A DNA stretch of 49,317 bases from Colwellia sp. E2M01 (GCF_018860585.1 NZ_JAHKPR010000029.1:228352-277668), one strand, 5' to 3'; counted from the stretch's first letter, positions 1 through 8,942 are shown. The notes: generated by a model not told the origin, from the letters alone. A program made the numbers and translations.

Positions 1-183
1 TTTCGCTGAGTGGGAAAGAGCTTAATCAACTTGGTATAAAGTATCTTTGATATAACCCAACTCTTTTATCTTCTTATCTCTTTCTTATACCTTTGTACTA
101 AAATATATTTAATTGTTAACAATGCACTTATACTTTATAGTCAATGCTTCGGTTAAATTAGGTCGTTCTATTTTGGAGCTAAA

Positions 184-2082
184 GTGAAAAAACTAAATTT
201 TATTAGTATCTGTTCGTTGATATTGCTTTTTTTAATATCTGGGTGTAACTCACAAAAAGGTGATGAAAATCATCGTACACAACAAGTTTTAAAAAACAAA
301 GAACAACCAAATATATTGTGGATTATTACTGACGACCAGCGACCTGATTCTGTTAGCGCTTTTAATAAAGCCATGTATGGAACTAAAAATAGCCCGTTAG
401 GCTATGTTGAATCCCCTAATATCGACAAACTAGCAGCAGAAGGCGTGCTGTTTGTGAATGCTTTCACCAATTCACCAGTATGTGGTCCTTCGAGAGGGTC
501 AATGCTGTCAGGGCGCTACCCTTTCAGAAGTGGCCACTACGCGTTTGAGTTAACACACCAAAATCCAGATTTTATTAAACCAACGGTTCCAGAAACCGTG
601 CGTGACACCGGCTATCAAACTTCTGTATTCGGTAAAGAAGATTCCTATATATTTAAGTGGGGACCTGGACAAGGCTTTAACGATGCCGGATTATTTGACT
701 ACAAAGTTCACTTTAAACATGATTTGCAAAAAAATGGCAAAGGGGACTTATATGGTGAAGCATCATATGGTGTTATCGATGGTTCCACGGTAATGCAAGG
801 GTACGCAGAAAATGTGCAGTATGAAGATGGCAACACTCGTAGTTACTATTTGAAGCGAAAAAATGGTACGTTGACGAAAGAAGACCTAGCGCAACGAGAG
901 TTAACCAATCAAGAATTTGATATTTTACGAGCATACACCCGTACCAATACTTCGCTGATTTTAGCCGGCGAAAACCCTCAACCAGCAGACCAAACCGTGG
1001 ACGCAAACATTGTAAAAGAGTTTGTTAATTTTCTCGACAATGCAGACAAGCCATTCAAAACCTCATGGGGTGCAGATGCACAGGGAGCCAACTCAAGTCA
1101 GCCTCAATATATGCAACTCGGTTTTCATTTACCTCATACACCAGTTTTGCCACCTAAAAGTATCCGTGACCGTTTTAAAACAAAACATTACAAAATACCG
1201 GAATACCAACGTTCAGAAACCGAAAAGTTGCCAGAGCAATTAAAAAAAATACAGCAGGCGGGTGATATTTATGAAATGACTGAACAGGAAAAACAAAAAG
1301 CCATTCAGGACTATTATGCGTTCTGTGCCCATGGAGATGATTTAATTGGAAAAGCAGTTAAGGCATTTAAAGAGTACAGTGAAAAAAGTGGTAGAGAGTA
1401 TCTGATTATTTTCACAGTAGGCGATCATGGGTGGCATTTAGGCGAACAAGGCATAGAAGCTAAATTTGGTCCTTGGGTGCAATCGACAGCAAATGCAGCC
1501 ATTGTTGTGTCATCTGACAAATCTCTAATGCCTGAGAATAAAGTCAATAGGGATTTAGTTGAATTTGTTGATTTTGCTCCTACAATATTGAACGCCGCGG
1601 GTATAGACACAAACCAACCGCAGTTTGAGTATTTAGATGGGTATAGTCTATTCGACGTTTATCATCAAAAGCGTCCAGAACGAGATTATATTCTTGGTGA
1701 AATTAATGTGATCTCTGGTCCACGTGCCTATCTGCATACTGACCGTTTCCGATTTTCAATGAGAACTCGACCTTTTAATGATTGGGTGCAAGAGCATCAG
1801 TTGGGTAAACAGCTTGATTGGGCGCTAACAACATCCGCTGAAAACGCCGAAATGACCTTGTATGACTTACATAAAGATCCTTTAGAACAAAACAATGTTG
1901 CTTACGACAAAAAATACTCGCATTTGGCTGCTTGGTTTAGAAACAAACTCGGTAACATAGTTTTAGGCGATGGCAGAGTAGAAGCAGACTGGCGTATGGC
2001 AAATAGTTATCACATTAGTAACTTTGCTAAAGGTGCGGACGACAAAAAAATAGACATTCCCGAGGGTATTATTCCCAATTAA
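184..2082 (+). CDS. Lipoprotein sulfatase (S1 family)
   Basis: Predicted exported sulfatase that hydrolyses sulfate esters, probably on marine polysaccharides. The start is GTG, preceded by GGAG at 175-178. The N-terminus is a lipoprotein signal (LISGC, Cys about residue 21). [11 protein letters not shown] is the metal-binding start of the alkaline-phosphatase-like fold. CGPSR, with Cys100 as the residue converted to formylglycine, is the S1 active-site motif, and [13 protein letters not shown] is the second metal/active-site region. Its 632 residues are at the long end for the family. The maturase (FGE) is not in the window. It lies upstream of an attC-like site in the same orientation as the cassettes, so it could be a long cassette, but no attC is visible before it. 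The substrate cannot be read from sequence. The family call is firm. Confidence 0.9.
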   Translation: MKKLNFISICSLILLFLISGCNSQKGDENHRTQQVLKNKEQPNILWIITDDQRPDSVSAFNKAMYGTKNSPLGYVESPNIDKLAAEGVLFVNAFTNSPVCGPSRGSMLSGRYPFRSGHYAFELTHQNPDFIKPTVPETVRDTGYQTSVFGKEDSYIFKWGPGQGFNDAGLFDYKVHFKHDLQKNGKGDLYGEASYGVIDGSTVMQGYAENVQYEDGNTRSYYLKRKNGTLTKEDLAQRELTNQEFDILRAYTRTNTSLILAGENPQPADQTVDANIVKEFVNFLDNADKPFKTSWGADAQGANSSQPQYMQLGFHLPHTPVLPPKSIRDRFKTKHYKIPEYQRSETEKLPEQLKKIQQAGDIYEMTEQEKQKAIQDYYAFCAHGDDLIGKAVKAFKEYSEKSGREYLIIFTVGDHGWHLGEQGIEAKFGPWVQSTANAAIVVSSDKSLMPENKVNRDLVEFVDFAPTILNAAGIDTNQPQFEYLDGYSLFDVYHQKRPERDYILGEINVISGPRAYLHTDRFRFSMRTRPFNDWVQEHQLGKQLDWALTTSAENAEMTLYDLHKDPLEQNNVAYDKKYSHLAAWFRNKLGNIVLGDGRVEADWRMANSYHISNFAKGADDKKIDIPEGIIPN

Positions 2083-2272
2083 TCAGAAAAACTATACCTA
2101 AAAAATTCTAGTTTCCCATAGGGCCGATGAAAACCGAAACCTTATTCTCGGCTCTTATTCTAAGGGTATTCGTTAAGGATCCTTGTCAGTGAATTAAGCC
2201 ATTAAGGTTCGGAGTAGCTCCCCATCAGAAACCGAATATACGTGAACTTGCTACATACATTTAAATTTATTA

Positions 2273-2347
2273 CGATTAACGGCTTGCTATACAAGAGGAG
2301 TCCATATACGTTCCTCGCAATTTTAGCCCGGTATTTGGGCGTTAGTT
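2273..2347 (+). repeat. attC-like integron recombination site A
   Basis: The right end is GGGCGTTAG with the crossover G at 2341; a TTAAC box sits at 2276-2280. Imperfect complementarity joins TAACGGC...TATAC (left) and GTATTTGGGCGTTA (right). Internal CGCAATTTTAGCC and GAGGAGTCCATA are shared with site C. It marks the left end of the toxin/antitoxin cassette. The left half is degenerate, so the outer boundary is approximate. The rest of the gap 2083-2272 holds no gene that I can see. Confidence 0.6.
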
Positions 2348-2437
2348 TTGCAATACCAAGCTTCTCTGGTATATTGCATTAAATGGAGTTGAAATCTTAA
2401 ATATTGATTTTAACGGAAAATAAATAGGGAGATATAA

Positions 2438-2815
2438 ATGTTAACATCCGAAGAAATATTCATTACAGACTATACGGAACTTTTTCTTGATTTGTATAGG
2501 TTTGGCAATTCATCTAGTCCTCGCTTCGATCACATTCGTCCACTGAAAGATGCTCAAATACAAGATAGAAATGGTATTAAATTTATTATTGCAGATGGAA
2601 ATGGTGTTAGTGCGTTTTCATCGGTTCCAACAGGTAAACGTAATACTTGGAAAATAAAAAAAGGGACACCATTACCTCATGGCGTCAAACTTGTAATTGA
2701 CAAAAGGCCTGGGCATGAAAATCATTACATGTTAGCTCCTTTACAAACCATGAAGTTAAGTGAATTTCACTCGTTAATGGATAAAGTTAGAGAATACGCA
2801 CAAAAAATTAATTAA
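2438..2815 (+). CDS. Tse2-like (ADP-ribosyltransferase-fold) toxin, putative
   Basis: A 125-residue cytoplasmic protein without signal peptide, with a strong ribosome site (AGGGAG, 2427-2432). From memory of Pseudomonas Tse2, the layout matches: an early LYR motif (residues 19-21), a GNGVSAF segment (about 54-60) like Tse2 GGTSVF, then GTPLPHGVKLV (about 75-85) like GTDIPPDLKV, then HYMLAP like HYTIMP before a C-terminal helix. Tse2 is a growth-arresting toxin with an ADP-ribosyltransferase-like fold. The toxin-first gene order with a 68-residue acidic partner 10 bp downstream matches tse2-tsi2. Both genes sit between attC-like sites A and B, a usual place for toxin-antitoxin pairs. The match is recalled, not computed; enzymatic activity is inference. 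Confidence 0.65.
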   Translation: MLTSEEIFITDYTELFLDLYRFGNSSSPRFDHIRPLKDAQIQDRNGIKFIIADGNGVSAFSSVPTGKRNTWKIKKGTPLPHGVKLVIDKRPGHENHYMLAPLQTMKLSEFHSLMDKVREYAQKIN

Positions 2816-2825
2816 GGAATACCCA

Positions 2826-3032
2826 ATGAATACTTTAGATCTTAGTTTACCGTCTTCAGATTTGACATTAGTTCTCGATTCAATTCGTCATTACATTAAA
2901 TTTATTGATAATATTAATGAAAGCGAGATTGATGAAGATACTCTTGCTGACTTATTAAATGACTGTGAAAGCTTAAAAGGTGTTGAATCAAATTTATCAC
3001 TATTATTTGCTGAAAAGTTTGGTAAGTATTAA
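2826..3032 (+). CDS. Tsi2-like antitoxin, putative
   Basis: A 68-residue, acidic, mostly helical protein 10 bp downstream of the Tse2-like gene, with AAGGA ahead of its ATG. It fits the Tsi2 pattern (77 residues, two long helices): SDLTLVLDSIRHYIKFIDN followed by ESEIDEDTLADLLNDCESL and a C-terminal LFAEKFGKY resembling AYEQALGQY of Tsi2. Tsi2 neutralises Tse2 by direct binding, so this is expected to be the cognate antidote. Spacing implies a bicistronic message. Alternative: a generic small acidic antitoxin unrelated to Tsi2. Confidence 0.6.
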   Translation: MNTLDLSLPSSDLTLVLDSIRHYIKFIDNINESEIDEDTLADLLNDCESLKGVESNLSLLFAEKFGKY

Positions 3033-3056
3033 TAATACATGTCTTTATCCAAGCAC

Positions 3057-3150
3057 AACTAACAAGCCAATTAAGCAGGACTAAATACAGCGGGCTGTTC
3101 GCTCCGCTCCATTTTAGCCTACTGTATTTAGCCTCATATTGGGGCGTTAT
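3057..3150 (+). repeat. attC-like integron recombination site B
   Basis: The clearest of the three sites. The left end is ACTAACAAGCCAAT; the right end is ATTGGGGCGTTAT with the crossover G at 3146. The outer arms pair (TAAC..GCCAAT with ATTGG..GTTA), and an inner stem pairs GACTAAATACAG with CTGTATTTAGCC. The length of about 94 bp and the TTTTAGCC spacer are VCR-like. It closes the toxin/antitoxin cassette and opens the reverse-transcriptase cassette. Confidence 0.8.
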
Positions 3151-3172
3151 TATGTCGCTACTGAGGGATCAG

Positions 3173-4813
3173 ATGATAGACTCAAAGTTTGTAAAAGAAG
3201 GACTTCTTAAATCAAATTACTTCCCACTTCAAAAAAACAGAAATGAAGAATTACCATCAATATTCAATTCAGAGGCTTTTAGTTCGGACATTGCTGATAA
3301 ATTAGTAGCAATAAAACTACGAAGTGGTGGATATGATGATTTGTCATTTAACGTAACTAGATTTAATAATATCCATCGTAAAATATCCATTCCTCACCCT
3401 TTACCTTACGCACATTTGGTAAATACCATAACTAAAAACTGGGACTCTATCAGTCATATTGAAAGCAATGAAAACAGTATAATTAGACCATTAAAGCATA
3501 AAGATGGTCGAATTATTGTAATGACTTACGAGCAATCCAAGCGTAAAACAAATAGATATAATAATTCCTGTAAAGGTAAAAAGTTTATCGTACATTCCGA
3601 TATTTCAAATTTTTACCCAAGTATCTACACTCATTCTATACCATGGGCACTTTTGGGCGTAAAAGCAGCAAAACTAAAACAAAACAGTGGTTTTGAGAAT
3701 GAACTAGACCAACATCAAAGGATGATGAAAAGGAATGAAACTACAGGGGTAGCTATTGGGCCAGGGACATCAAATATCATAAGTGAAATCATATTATATG
3801 AGGTGGACAAACTCCTTAAAGACAAAGGTTATGAGTTTTATAGATTTATTGATGATTACACAGCTTTTTGCTCAACATACGAAGAATCAGAATCTTTCAT
3901 AAGAGATCTTTCGGAATTCTTATCTGTATACGGTTTGCTTTTAAACATAAAGAAAACCGAAATCAAAAAACTTCCTAAGCCCACAGTAGCTGATTGGGTT
4001 GCTGACCTCGGTTCAAGGATTAGCCAACGCAAGAAAGTAAATGAATTTTATTGTATAAAAATGCTCGACTATGCCCTCGATCTTCAGGAAAAAAACACTG
4101 GTGGTAGCATCCTTAAATTTACATTGAAATCATTAATAAACAAAGCTACGCCAAAAGCCAAAATGGCTTTGCTTGATTACTCTGTAAACTTAACAATGCA
4201 TTATCCGATTTTGTTACCATTGATTGGCGATCTACTTTCAATTGCCACAAGAAAACCCAACGATAGTTATTATAAATCACTTATCTTTACCCTAACTGAG
4301 TGCATAATTAATAAAAACTCGGATGGTATGGTTTGGTGTCTTTTCTATATTGCTAAATATTACTCGGCAACATTAAACGAAGAAATAGCGGAGAAAATTA
4401 TAAAGACTGGTGACGTTATTGCTATCACGACTTTGTATTTATTTACACCGCACCAACAAAAAGTTGTCGTGTTTTGTAAAAGTATTCTTCAATTGAGTCT
4501 CTTTGATATCGACCAATATTGGTTGCTATTGTATCAGGTGTTTTTTGATAAAAAGATAGAAAACCCATATAAAAATTTAGATAAATACTTACCCTTAGTT
4601 AAGGGAAAGACAACACAAAAAAGAGAGGAACAGGCGAGAAACCTTTGCAATCATGATCAAAAATCTTTTGATGTTCTAAAAGGTAAAGGGGTAAGCTTTA
4701 TCTCTTTGGTTGAACTTGTCCCAGAAAAGCATAAGAAGCCAAACTTTATTAAAAAAGTAATAGCTAAACTATCGACAAAAGTAGTTGAAAAATTTGAGCA
4801 GACCGCAACATAA
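3173..4813 (+). CDS. Reverse transcriptase, UG/Abi (DRT-like) clade, putative antiphage
   Basis: About 546 residues from ATG 3173, chosen because GAGGG (3163-3167) sits at ribosome-site distance; an in-frame ATG at 3152 lies directly after the attC crossover. The first catalytic Asp is in VHSDISNFYPS (about residue 143). GVAIGPGTSNIISE is the block-4 motif. YRFIDDY supplies the two other Asp (codons 3851-3856), with FIDD in place of YxDD. GLLLNIKKTEIKKLP is block 6. The rest, about residues 300-530, is predicted helical repeat, as in AbiA/AbiK/Abi-P2 and other Unknown-Group RTs, several of which block phages. There is no maturase X domain, no retron msr/msd that I can see and no Cas1. The gene is alone between attC-like sites B and C. 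Class within DRT/UG cannot be assigned by eye. Confidence 0.85.
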   Translation: MIDSKFVKEGLLKSNYFPLQKNRNEELPSIFNSEAFSSDIADKLVAIKLRSGGYDDLSFNVTRFNNIHRKISIPHPLPYAHLVNTITKNWDSISHIESNENSIIRPLKHKDGRIIVMTYEQSKRKTNRYNNSCKGKKFIVHSDISNFYPSIYTHSIPWALLGVKAAKLKQNSGFENELDQHQRMMKRNETTGVAIGPGTSNIISEIILYEVDKLLKDKGYEFYRFIDDYTAFCSTYEESESFIRDLSEFLSVYGLLLNIKKTEIKKLPKPTVADWVADLGSRISQRKKVNEFYCIKMLDYALDLQEKNTGGSILKFTLKSLINKATPKAKMALLDYSVNLTMHYPILLPLIGDLLSIATRKPNDSYYKSLIFTLTECIINKNSDGMVWCLFYIAKYYSATLNEEIAEKIIKTGDVIAITTLYLFTPHQQKVVVFCKSILQLSLFDIDQYWLLLYQVFFDKKIENPYKNLDKYLPLVKGKTTQKREEQARNLCNHDQKSFDVLKGKGVSFISLVELVPEKHKKPNFIKKVIAKLSTKVVEKFEQTAT

Positions 4814-4985
4814 CAAGTCGTTTTAAAAGAAAAAAAACAGTTGGCTTTTGCTCCTGGTAAAAGTTGATTTGAGTGAATACTTTTCTCTTTATACCGCAAA
4901 ACTCCTGCGAGGGGGAGGAGTCCATACATTTCTTTCGTCGCTAATTTTAGCCAACTATAATTTGCCTATTAGCAAAGCGTTAGCT
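4809..4985 (+). repeat. attC-like integron recombination site C (long)
   Basis: It starts inside the stop region of the reverse transcriptase (ATAACAA, 4810-4816) and ends in AAGCGTTAGCT with the crossover G at 4979. An inner stem pairs CAGTTGGCT (about 4839) with TAGCCAACT (about 4949). Length is about 177 bp. GAGGAGTCCATA and CGCTAATTTTAGCC are shared with site A. The outer arms pair less well than in site B, so it may be diverged. The rest of the gap to 5123 holds no gene that I can see. Confidence 0.6.
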
Positions 4986-5123
4986 GCTAAAGCCTGAACT
5001 CAGCAATCTATCCTATTTTTTTGAGTATGAACATTAATATGGTAATAAAGAAGTTACTTATTTATATTTACATCAAATATGTTAACATTTCGAATCATCA
5101 TTTTACCAATGGAACTGAATTAA

Positions 5124-6164
5124 ATGAGCACGAAAGCCGAAGTATGTCTAAGTAACTGCACAAAAACATTACCCTCTCGAAATACCAAAGAAAACAATTT
5201 ATTTTTAAAAGACAACCCTCACATTAAAACGGTTATTCCTAAAGGCACTCCGTTTCTTTTACGTAATAATTATGAAGACCCCGCATGGAAGATAGCACTA
5301 GATGCTACACCAAACATAATGAACCGTTTACAAACAATAGCTCCACGTGAACAATGTACTATTGCTGATATCAATGCTTCCTTTGGTAGTGATATGTTAG
5401 TAGCTATGGCAAGCTTACATCAAGATAAAATAAAACCGTTGTTAGCCACATTAAATCATTATGCTCAAAAAGAATCAGCAGGGCTGGGTGGTGCCGCAGC
5501 TACAGCAATGCAAAGCCGTTTAGATAGTTTTGGCAAAGCAGTCATGAATCATCATATGGCTTTAAACAAATTACATGAAGGTTTTAAAGCAAAGTTACCT
5601 CGAGCAGAAATAATGCGATTAGAAAATACAGTAAAAAGCACAGTTAAAGCGCTTAATCAGAGCTTTCAAGCAGAATTAACTAAGTATTTTCCACACTCAG
5701 CAGGTAGACGCGGCACCATCATGACAAATGCAGACCGTGCTATTGGCATGGCTAAAGGGGCTAAAACCTATCAACCATTAAATATCGCTAATGGAGTGCA
5801 ATTTGGCAAAGTCCTTACTTTTGCTAAGGCAGCCAATTATGTAGGCAAAGGCGCTTTAATAGTGGACGCTGGATTTAGAGTAGATGGTGTAATAGCCGAT
5901 AAGGCCGCAGGACAAGACTGGCAACGTAGAGCTATTACGGAAACTACTGGCTTTGGGTTAGGTACAGCGGCAGGGACATTTGTTGGTGGTGGTATCATAA
6001 CTTCTACGTTGGGTGTGGCTTTAATGGCAACGCCTGTAGGTTGGGTGTTAGTGATAGGGGCAGGCCTTACTGCAGGGTATTTTTCCGCTAAAGGAGCTGA
6101 TTGGGTTGGTAAAGGTATTGCGGGTAAAATCTATGACAGAGACGCTAGCTGGATACCTTTTTAG
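5124..6164 (+). CDS. Putative pore-forming toxin/effector with glycine-zipper C-terminus
   Basis: A 346-residue protein that I do not recognise by name. There is no N-terminal signal peptide. Residues about 20-60 contain VIPKGTPFLL, a short beta-type segment; about 90-200 are predicted long helices. Residues about 270-335 carry a strongly glycine-rich hydrophobic hairpin (GFGLGTAAGTFVGGG, then LMATPVGWVLVIGAGLTAG) ending in GKGIAGKIYDRDASW. A soluble protein with one C-terminal hydrophobic hairpin, followed 8 bp later by a small two-helix membrane protein, is the layout of colicin-like or type VI pore-forming toxins with a membrane immunity protein. That role is inferred from architecture only. 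It lies directly after attC-like site C and could be another cassette. Confidence 0.5.
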   Translation: MSTKAEVCLSNCTKTLPSRNTKENNLFLKDNPHIKTVIPKGTPFLLRNNYEDPAWKIALDATPNIMNRLQTIAPREQCTIADINASFGSDMLVAMASLHQDKIKPLLATLNHYAQKESAGLGGAAATAMQSRLDSFGKAVMNHHMALNKLHEGFKAKLPRAEIMRLENTVKSTVKALNQSFQAELTKYFPHSAGRRGTIMTNADRAIGMAKGAKTYQPLNIANGVQFGKVLTFAKAANYVGKGALIVDAGFRVDGVIADKAAGQDWQRRAITETTGFGLGTAAGTFVGGGIITSTLGVALMATPVGWVLVIGAGLTAGYFSAKGADWVGKGIAGKIYDRDASWIPF

Positions 6165-6172
6165 GACTGATT

Positions 6173-6520
6173 ATGAGCACACTTGAAGGTAGCCTTCTTT
6201 TTTCTGGGGGAATTCTCTTTTTTCTCTCTGCATTTTTAAATATATTATTTTATCGTATATCCGTTTTGTACATTGAACGAGAGCTATTAAAGGAAGACGA
6301 ATTTTTTAAACCGCTTGAGTTGGACAAAGGAATTGGTGCTAGAGGGGTAATGTACAACCAATTAATTTTATTTAAAATTAAAAAACATCCATATGTTGAC
6401 GGTGAGGCAGTAATACGTATTGCCCGTAAAAAGGATTGGTGGTTGGCGTTTTTATCTTTTCACTCTTTGTGGTTAGCAATGATTCCAATTATGGTTGGAT
6501 ATTTTTTATATGCACCATAG
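6173..6520 (+). CDS. Small two-helix membrane protein, putative immunity protein
   Basis: A 115-residue protein with an N-terminal membrane segment (about 8-34), a charged central loop of about 50 residues rich in Lys/Glu, and a second membrane segment (about 88-113) after WWLAFLSFHSLW. The gene starts 8 bp after the preceding toxin-like gene, so the two are probably co-translated. Immunity proteins against pore-forming toxins usually sit in the inner membrane, which fits. No family recognised. The stop codon overlaps a sequence like the right half of an attC site (6518-6530). Confidence 0.5.
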   Translation: MSTLEGSLLFSGGILFFLSAFLNILFYRISVLYIERELLKEDEFFKPLELDKGIGARGVMYNQLILFKIKKHPYVDGEAVIRIARKKDWWLAFLSFHSLWLAMIPIMVGYFLYAP

Positions 6521-6933
6521 GCGGGCGTTGCATAATCAATACTAAGGATTATTAAATAACTTGTTTAAAATTTATGTGCAATAGCAGTTAACAAGAAATT
6601 AAGGTGTCAATTACATATAACCTGACATATGACCTCCTTATCGTTATTCATATGTCCTCAATGCCGAATCTATAGTTCTTCGATAAACGAAAGTTAATAC
6701 CCACTTTCGTATCAAAGGTATCGTTAGTTTAAGTAAAAGTTAAGTAATTGATGCCGTAGAAGTTATACTTACCTCATAATCCAAATTGATAATACACAAC
6801 TGATACCAGATAACTGATAACAAAAAGCACTGCTAGAAATACGACAACCAACGTTTTTATTATCAAATAGATTTGTTACTAAACCTAGAGCCTAATACTG
6901 ATCAGGTTACGTATTTCTATTTTTGATTTACTG
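6521..6933. other. Gene-free stretch
   Basis: No plausible gene, RNA or clear inverted repeat seen. It begins with GCGGGCGTTG, which resembles an attC right end. It separates the accessory region from the conserved molybdenum-cofactor region. Confidence 0.6.
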
Positions 6934-7368
6934 CTATTTAATAGCAAACGTCTTCATTTCATTTTGAAGCCAGCTAAAACCTTCTTGCCAGCCAAGATCT
7001 AAGCCTGAAAAAACCTTTGCATTCAATTCATCAATGGCTCTCATCTCCATTAATTCATCGACTAATTTTTTATCGTTATCGTTATATACGACTATCGCTA
7101 ACGCACAGAGCGTGCTTTGTGATGCCACAATGAGTTTTGCTTCAAATGTATATTGATAACTATTCACTCTATTTATTAATACTGCAAAATTACTTCTCAT
7201 ATGCTGTGCTAAAAACACTTCATACTCTTCGTGCATTTCTATTGTAATTTCAATGCCTTCATCAATAACAATCTCAATAATCTGCTCTGTTAAATAATTA
7301 ACTTTAGCAAAACTAAGGCGGTAGCTTTTGGTCGCATCTTTATCTGGGGTGTTATTATGTTCATTCAT
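6934..7368 (-). CDS. Hypothetical protein, STAS/SpoIIAA-like fold suspected
   Basis: The reading frame opens at 7416, but the ATG at 7368 (MNEHNNTPD) gives a more typical product of about 144 residues. The order of strands and helices, with NFAVLINRVNSYQYTF, LCALAIVVYNDNDKK and the helix LVDELMEMRAI, recalls small SpoIIAA/STAS-like proteins of marine gammaproteobacteria. No catalytic motif or signal peptide seen. It lies downstream of moeA on the same strand, 88 bp away, without obvious link to cofactor synthesis. Confidence 0.55.
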   Translation of the reverse strand: MNEHNNTPDKDATKSYRLSFAKVNYLTEQIIEIVIDEGIEITIEMHEEYEVFLAQHMRSNFAVLINRVNSYQYTFEAKLIVASQSTLCALAIVVYNDNDKKLVDELMEMRAIDELNAKVFSGLDLGWQEGFSWLQNEMKTFAIK

Positions 7369-7504
7369 AACATCATACTTATTATTATGCTGTACATTCA
7401 CACAATAATAATACATTTAACGTTTTATGCTAGTCCTTAAAGTACAAACATCATTTATAATGAATAACGCCGTGTAATTAATAAATATATTTTAATATTT
7501 AACT

Positions 7505-8737
7505 TTATAAAAACTCATCAAATAATTGAATAGTAACTTGCTCCCCCTTAGTCACTTTTCCTTGAGCGCTTGGCAAGATAATAAAGCAATTAGCTTTAGC
7601 TAGACTCGATAAAATACCAGAGCCTTGCGCACCCGTTGACGTTACCACATTTTCGCCAGCATCATTCACCGATAAAAACCCACGCTGAAAATCCATACGC
7701 CCTGGTGCTTTACGTAAATCAGAAGTACATTTTGCCGTTAACTGGGTACGTTTTAATGCTTCGCCGTTTTGCATTTTATTTAAAGCCACTAAAGCTAATT
7801 GATGAAAAGTTACTAAAGCTGAAACAGGATTACCCGGTAAACCAAAAAATACGCTATTGTTTAATTTACCAAAGGCAAAAGGTTTTCCTGGTTTCATGGC
7901 TATTTTCCAAAAACCAATTTCACCTAAATCATCTAATACCGCTTTAGTATAATCAGCATCGCCAACCGAAACCCCGCCCGAAGAAATAACCGCATCGGCT
8001 TGTTCATCAGCACTCACAAAAGCCGATTTTATTGCCTCAAAGTCATCTTCAACAATACCAAAATTAATCACTTCAACATGTAATTTTTCAAGCATTGCTG
8101 ACAAAACAAAACTATTCGTTTCATAAATATCACCAGAGCGTAATGCTTGTCCTGGCTTTTTAAGTTCATCACCCGTAGCAATTAACGCAACTTTTAATTT
8201 ACGATAAACAACCACTTCTGCAACACCTAACGAGGCAAGTACACCAATATCTACTGCCGATAATTTTCGACCTGATACTAAAACCTGTTGCCCTAGTAGA
8301 ATATCTTCTCCTGCGTTTCTAACATTAGCACCTAACTTTTTTTCCTGTAAAAACGTTATCTGCTCACCATTCACTTCAACATTTTCTTGCATTTCAACGG
8401 TGTCACAACAGTCTGGCATTTTTGCCCCTGTCATAATACGAATACATTCGCCTTTTTTACATTTACCCTCAAAAGGCGCGCCAGCCATAGAACGTCCTAC
8501 TAAAGTTAAGATATTATTAGCATTTAAACTGTCAACTGAAAACGCATACCCATCCATTGCTGAATTATCATGTGGCGGTACATTCAGCGGACTAATAATG
8601 TCTTGCGCTAACACGTAATTTAACGCTTGCTCAATAGGTAAGGTTAAGGTGTCGGTAATTACCGGTACTTGCGCTAACATATTGCTTAACGCATCTGTAA
8701 AAGGTAAAAGTCCGGGTGCTGAGCAACAATCTGACAT
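7505..8737 (-). CDS. moeA: Molybdopterin molybdotransferase MoeA
   Basis: Inserts molybdate into adenylylated molybdopterin, the last step of molybdenum cofactor synthesis, in the cytoplasm. The 410 residues match the family. Seen in order: the N-terminal domain with PPHDNSAMDGYAF; the MoCF-binding domain with ATGDEL, SGDIYETNS and SSGGVSVGDADYTK; KIAMKPGKPFAFG and FGLPGNPVSAL; and a C-terminal MoeA_C domain. It is divergent from the moaA operon and shares its roughly 370-bp upstream region, which has an FNR-like box, so both units may be switched on together under low oxygen. Confidence 0.96.
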   Translation of the reverse strand: MSDCCSAPGLLPFTDALSNMLAQVPVITDTLTLPIEQALNYVLAQDIISPLNVPPHDNSAMDGYAFSVDSLNANNILTLVGRSMAGAPFEGKCKKGECIRIMTGAKMPDCCDTVEMQENVEVNGEQITFLQEKKLGANVRNAGEDILLGQQVLVSGRKLSAVDIGVLASLGVAEVVVYRKLKVALIATGDELKKPGQALRSGDIYETNSFVLSAMLEKLHVEVINFGIVEDDFEAIKSAFVSADEQADAVISSGGVSVGDADYTKAVLDDLGEIGFWKIAMKPGKPFAFGKLNNSVFFGLPGNPVSALVTFHQLALVALNKMQNGEALKRTQLTAKCTSDLRKAPGRMDFQRGFLSVNDAGENVVTSTGAQGSGILSSLAKANCFIILPSAQGKVTKGEQVTIQLFDEFL

Positions 8738-8839
8738 AAAAACTCGCTTAAATATTGGTATGAATAAAAGTGATATAAATCTATAGCCTTAGTATCTCTA
8801 TATCGCTGTTAATTTAATAGCCCTAAAACCACTGTTTTA

Positions 8840-8853
8840 TTGATTTTGATCAT
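8840..8853. promoter_or_regulatory. FNR-like binding site
   Basis: TTGATTTTGATCAT matches the FNR consensus TTGAT-N4-ATCAA at 9 of 10 defined positions. It lies between moeA and moaA. A possible -10 (TATACT, 8900-8905) downstream would place it near -65 of the moaA transcript. Anaerobic control of Moco synthesis by FNR-type regulators is known in enterics; its use here is inferred. Confidence 0.5.
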
Positions 8854-8942
8854 TGTTGAGGTCATGAAAAAGAATTACCATCTCTTCATCAGAGTGATAT
8901 ATACTTAATATTAGAGCAAAGTTCATACAGAGCTTCATAAAT

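Noticed and set aside
3152..4985. Retron or group II intron identity for the reverse transcriptase
   Set aside because: No maturase X domain, no intron 5'/3' features and no msr/msd-like inverted repeats next to the gene were seen; FIDD and the helical C-terminal half fit UG/Abi RTs better.
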